Source: Ignavibacteria bacterium UBA6688
GTDB taxonomy: Bacteria > Bacteroidota > Ignavibacteria > UBA10030
NCBI GenBank assembly: GCA_002454845.1
Contig: DKJQ01000322.1
Coordinates: forward strand, 2,432-19,000
Direction: 5' to 3'
DNA length: 16,569 nucleotides
Part shown: positions 14,064 to 16,569 of the stretch, piece by piece
Numbering within the stretch: the stretch's first letter is position 1
Layout of the letters: every line of letters starts with the position of its first letter
Position numbers and translations under genes: made by a program
The notes under the pieces: model-generated
Told to the model about the DNA's origin: nothing
The model's database searches: none
What the model saw: the letters and a program-made list of their open reading frames with translations, nothing else

Positions 14064-16367
14064 ATGGCAAAAAAAGACGACACGACAAAAGATCTGGACC
14101 GCTACTTCCGTGACCCGGAGTACCGCAGGTCGTTCCTGAAGCGAAGCCGCGGATTCATGCGCCGCAACGCGAGATTCTTCATCGGGAGCGGCGTGGTGCT
14201 CCTCGCCCTGCTGATCGTCTACGGCGTCTACATCGTCAGCGGACTCCCCTCCCTGGAGGAACTGGAGAACCCGAAACCGTGGCTCGCGACGAAGGTGTAT
14301 TCTTCCGATGCCGCCGTCCTGGACCTGCTCGCCATCGAAAACCGGACACGGATTTCCGTCGACTCCCTCCCGCCGGGACTGATCCACGCCCTGATCGCAA
14401 CGGAGGACAAGGAGTTCTACAACCATTGGGGAGTCAATCTTCCCCGGTTCGCGCGCCAGATGGTAATAAATATCGTGACATTCCGGCAGGCGGGAGCCAG
14501 CACGATCACCCAGCAACTCTCCCGCAACCTCTACAGGCTCCAGAGTCAGAACGAGACGATGTTCGACAAGATCACCCGCAAACTCCGCGAGTTTGTCACC
14601 TCCGTCCAGATCGAACGAAACTTCACGAAAAACGAGATCCTCGAACTCTACCTGAACGTGTCATGGTTCGGACGCGGAGCCTACGGGATCGAGTCGGCCG
14701 CACAACGCTATTTCAACAAGTCGGCCTCCGAACTCACACCCCCGGAATACACTTTGTTCATCGGCATGCTTCAAGGTCCCGGCTACTTCGACCCGCTCCG
14801 CAACCTCGAGCGGTCCCTGCGCCGCCGCGACGTCGTTATCGGTCAGATGATCCGCGACGGGTATATCGGCAGAGAAGAGGCGGACCAGATTCGTTCCGAT
14901 AGCCTTATGTTCCGGATACTGGAACCGGATTCGCGAACCGGTATCGCTCCCCACTTTGTCGAATGGATCCGCCAACAGCTCGAGGCGCGGGCGGAGAAGT
15001 ACGGATTCAATGTCCACCGTGACGGGCTTCGGGTGTACACCACGCTGGATAGCCGCATGCAGCGGCATGCGAACCGGGCCGTGGAAGAGCACCTGGCTGA
15101 CTTCCAGCAACGGTTCGACGAGCGGTGGGACTGGAAGAAGTACCCGGAGATCCTCCGGGGGAACGTTGATAAGAGCATCCGGGACCTCGACGTGTACAAG
15201 AAAGCCAAGACCCCTGCCATTCGCGATAGTATCGTGAATGCCCTCCGTTTCAATGTGGAGTTTATCGACTCCATCCGCACGGTGGCCCGCACCATCGAAG
15301 TGGGGTTTATCGCGCTCGATCCCCATACCGGCCAGATCAAGGCTCTGGTCGGCGGGCGGAACTTCCGCCACTTCAAGTACGGGCTGAACCACGTGACGCA
15401 GATCCGCCGCCAGCCCGGCTCTTCCTTCAAACCGTTCGTCTACACGGTGGCGATCGACAACGGTACGCCGGTCTGTTACGAGCTGCTCAATCAGCCGGTG
15501 ACCGTCCCCATGGCCGATGGGACCCGCTGGACGCCCCAGAATTTCGATGGGACCTTCGGGGGGAAGTACACCCTGCGCGAAGGATTGAAGCGGTCCATCA
15601 ATCTGATCGCCGTCCGCGCGATTCTCGAGATCGCCCCCCCGAAGCAGGTCGTCGAATATGCGCAACGGATGGGGATCATTTCGCCGATCCCACCTTACGA
15701 ATCGATCGCCCTCGGCAGCGGCGAGGTATCCCCCCTCGAGATCACTTCGGCCTATGGCGTTTTCCCGAACGAGGGGGTCCACGTAGAGCCGATCTCCATC
15801 TTGCGGATCGAGGATAAGGATGGGAACGTCATTGAAGAAAACTTTCCTGCCAAACGGGAAGTGCTGAGCAAGGAAACGGCATACATCATGACGAACCTCC
15901 TGGAGGGAGCTGTCAACGAAGAAGGAGGAACCGGGCGAGTGATCCGACGTGACTTCGCTCTCCCCGCGGCGGGGAAAACGGGAACGACGAATGACTACGG
16001 CGACGCGTGGTTCGTAGGGTTTACGCCACAGCTGGCCGCCGGAGTGTGGGTCGGGTTCGACGACAACAGGATCAAGTTCGGCGGTTCGGACGGGCAAGGG
16101 GGGCGCGCAGCGGCGCCCATCTTCGGCCTCTTTATGCGCCACACGTACGAAGACCCCGACATCGCCCTGCCGCTGGAGTACTTCCGACAGCCTGAAGGGG
16201 TGATCACGGATACGATCTGCGTGGAGACGAAGAGGAAGGCAAGAGAGTTCTGTCCCGAAACGACGACCGAGATCTTCAACGCGAAGTACCCGATCGGTGA
16301 GTGCGACATCCATACCAGTCCAGCCTGGCGCAACGACCGTCAGGGCCCGGGGAGGATCAACTGGTAA
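14064..16367 (+). CDS. Class A penicillin-binding protein (PBP1A-type transglycosylase/transpeptidase)
   Basis: The product is 767 residues. A basic cytoplasmic N-terminus leads to one membrane anchor (about 37-60). The GT51 glycosyltransferase domain follows with catalytic E114 in TEDKEFYNHWG, then GASTITQQLSRN, ERNFTKNEILELYLN and GRGAYGIESAAQRYF. The transpeptidase domain has all three active-site motifs: S453-S-F-K456 in QPGSSFKPF, S511-I-N513 and K638-T-G640. It therefore polymerises glycan strands and cross-links peptides in the periplasm. The C-terminus carries the common Cys-containing tail (CVETKRKAREFCPETT, then a third Cys in IGECDIH). AAGG and AGG precede the ATG. It lies 51 bases after lpxH and may share its transcript. 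All catalytic residues are intact, so it should be a functional bifunctional enzyme. Confidence 0.96.
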   Translation: MAKKDDTTKDLDRYFRDPEYRRSFLKRSRGFMRRNARFFIGSGVVLLALLIVYGVYIVSGLPSLEELENPKPWLATKVYSSDAAVLDLLAIENRTRISVDSLPPGLIHALIATEDKEFYNHWGVNLPRFARQMVINIVTFRQAGASTITQQLSRNLYRLQSQNETMFDKITRKLREFVTSVQIERNFTKNEILELYLNVSWFGRGAYGIESAAQRYFNKSASELTPPEYTLFIGMLQGPGYFDPLRNLERSLRRRDVVIGQMIRDGYIGREEADQIRSDSLMFRILEPDSRTGIAPHFVEWIRQQLEARAEKYGFNVHRDGLRVYTTLDSRMQRHANRAVEEHLADFQQRFDERWDWKKYPEILRGNVDKSIRDLDVYKKAKTPAIRDSIVNALRFNVEFIDSIRTVARTIEVGFIALDPHTGQIKALVGGRNFRHFKYGLNHVTQIRRQPGSSFKPFVYTVAIDNGTPVCYELLNQPVTVPMADGTRWTPQNFDGTFGGKYTLREGLKRSINLIAVRAILEIAPPKQVVEYAQRMGIISPIPPYESIALGSGEVSPLEITSAYGVFPNEGVHVEPISILRIEDKDGNVIEENFPAKREVLSKETAYIMTNLLEGAVNEEGGTGRVIRRDFALPAAGKTGTTNDYGDAWFVGFTPQLAAGVWVGFDDNRIKFGGSDGQGGRAAAPIFGLFMRHTYEDPDIALPLEYFRQPEGVITDTICVETKRKAREFCPETTTEIFNAKYPIGECDIHTSPAWRNDRQGPGRINW

Positions 16368-16410
16368 GGCTGTTTTTCCTCCATCCGCACCCACGATGCT
16401 TCCCCTGCTA

Positions 16411-16569
16411 CTATCTCACAAGCACCATTGTTCTGGTAAAGACGATCGGCTTCCTCCCCTTTTCCTCCACAAGAAGTCGATAGACATACACGCCGGTGGA
16501 TAAAGCGGACGCGTCCCATACCTGCGTATGGAATCCGGCAAGCCTCTCCCCCTCCACCGGCGTTGCCAC
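16411..16569 (-). CDS. C-terminal end of a T9SS-sorted protein (5' part outside the window)
   Basis: On the minus strand an open frame enters from the right edge and ends with TAG at 16411-16413, giving 52 residues. The sequence reads like the last half of a T9SS type A sorting domain: GFHTQVWDASALSTGVYVYR, then a variable hairpin, then a final strand RTMVLVR. The same layout (VWTPNGVPSGAYYCRM, then KLIVLK) ends the protein at the left edge of the window. The gene is convergent with the penicillin-binding protein gene, 43 bases away. What the rest of the protein does cannot be known from here. Confidence 0.8.
   Translation of the reverse strand: MATPVEGERLAGFHTQVWDASALSTGVYVYRLLVEEKGRKPIVFTRTMVLVR

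Noticed and set aside
14661..16394. A 577-codon minus-strand ORF opposite the penicillin-binding protein gene
   Set aside because: The plus-strand gene has all catalytic motifs in order. The antisense product shows no recognisable fold and is explained by codon bias. It also runs into the convergent intergenic gap.
1..16569. CRISPR arrays, tRNA or rRNA genes, transposases, phage or toxin-antitoxin genes
   Set aside because: I looked on both strands and saw no regular repeat-spacer series, no cloverleaf with a TTCGANNC arm, no mobile-element protein and no toxin-antitoxin pair.

Overview
The window is ordinary chromosomal DNA from a Gram-negative bacterium. It most likely belongs to the Bacteroidota/Chlorobi side of the FCB group, with Ignavibacteria-like lineages the best guess. 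Two gene products, one at each edge, end in the type IX secretion system (T9SS) C-terminal sorting domain; the first carries the NYPNPFNP signature common in that group. An LpxH-type lipid A enzyme and predicted lipoproteins show an outer membrane. Base composition is moderately GC-rich throughout, with no compositional island visible by eye. I see no rRNA, tRNA, CRISPR array, insertion sequence or phage gene.

Layout, left to right. (1) At 1-1455 (+) is the 3' part of a secreted BNR-repeat beta-propeller protein with a T9SS tail. (2) At 1599-6164 (+) lie four same-strand genes with short gaps: a SulP anion transporter with a STAS domain, a lipoprotein with a GH43/GH130-like five-bladed propeller, a TerC-family membrane protein, and an exported TolB-like (PD40) propeller. 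A 13-bp perfect hairpin (6171-6200) separates this run from the convergent block. (3) At 6210-10485 (-), read right to left, is a complete TRAP transporter of the TatT-associated type: tatT lipoprotein, dctP periplasmic binding protein, dctQ small membrane subunit, dctM large membrane subunit. The last three genes are chained by 4-bp ATGA overlaps. A bacterial ferritin gene, ftnA, follows. (4) A 396-bp divergent intergenic region (10486-10881) holds one good promoter-like sequence in each direction. (5) At 10882-13037 (+) is an OmpR-type response regulator overlapping a HAMP/HisKA sensor kinase by 4 bp. (6) At 13284-16367 (+) are LpxH (lipid A synthesis) and a class A penicillin-binding protein (peptidoglycan synthesis). 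(7) At 16411-16569 (-) is the 3' end of a second T9SS-tailed protein entering from the right edge.

How the genes work together: TatT, DctP, DctQ and DctM should form one secondary importer for an organic solute. TatT is the unusual periplasmic lipoprotein partner known from Treponema. The binding protein has Trp where most TRAP binding proteins carry the carboxylate-clamping Arg, which argues for a non-standard ligand. The two-component system faces this transporter across the shared intergenic region and is a natural, unproven candidate for its regulator. LpxH and the penicillin-binding protein form an envelope-building pair.

Four intergenic sequences share the layout TTGNNN, 17 bp, TANNTT or close to it. 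They suggest a consistent housekeeping promoter form in this genome. No clearly new defence or mobile system is present; the most unusual content is the TatT-type TRAP locus and its regulatory region.
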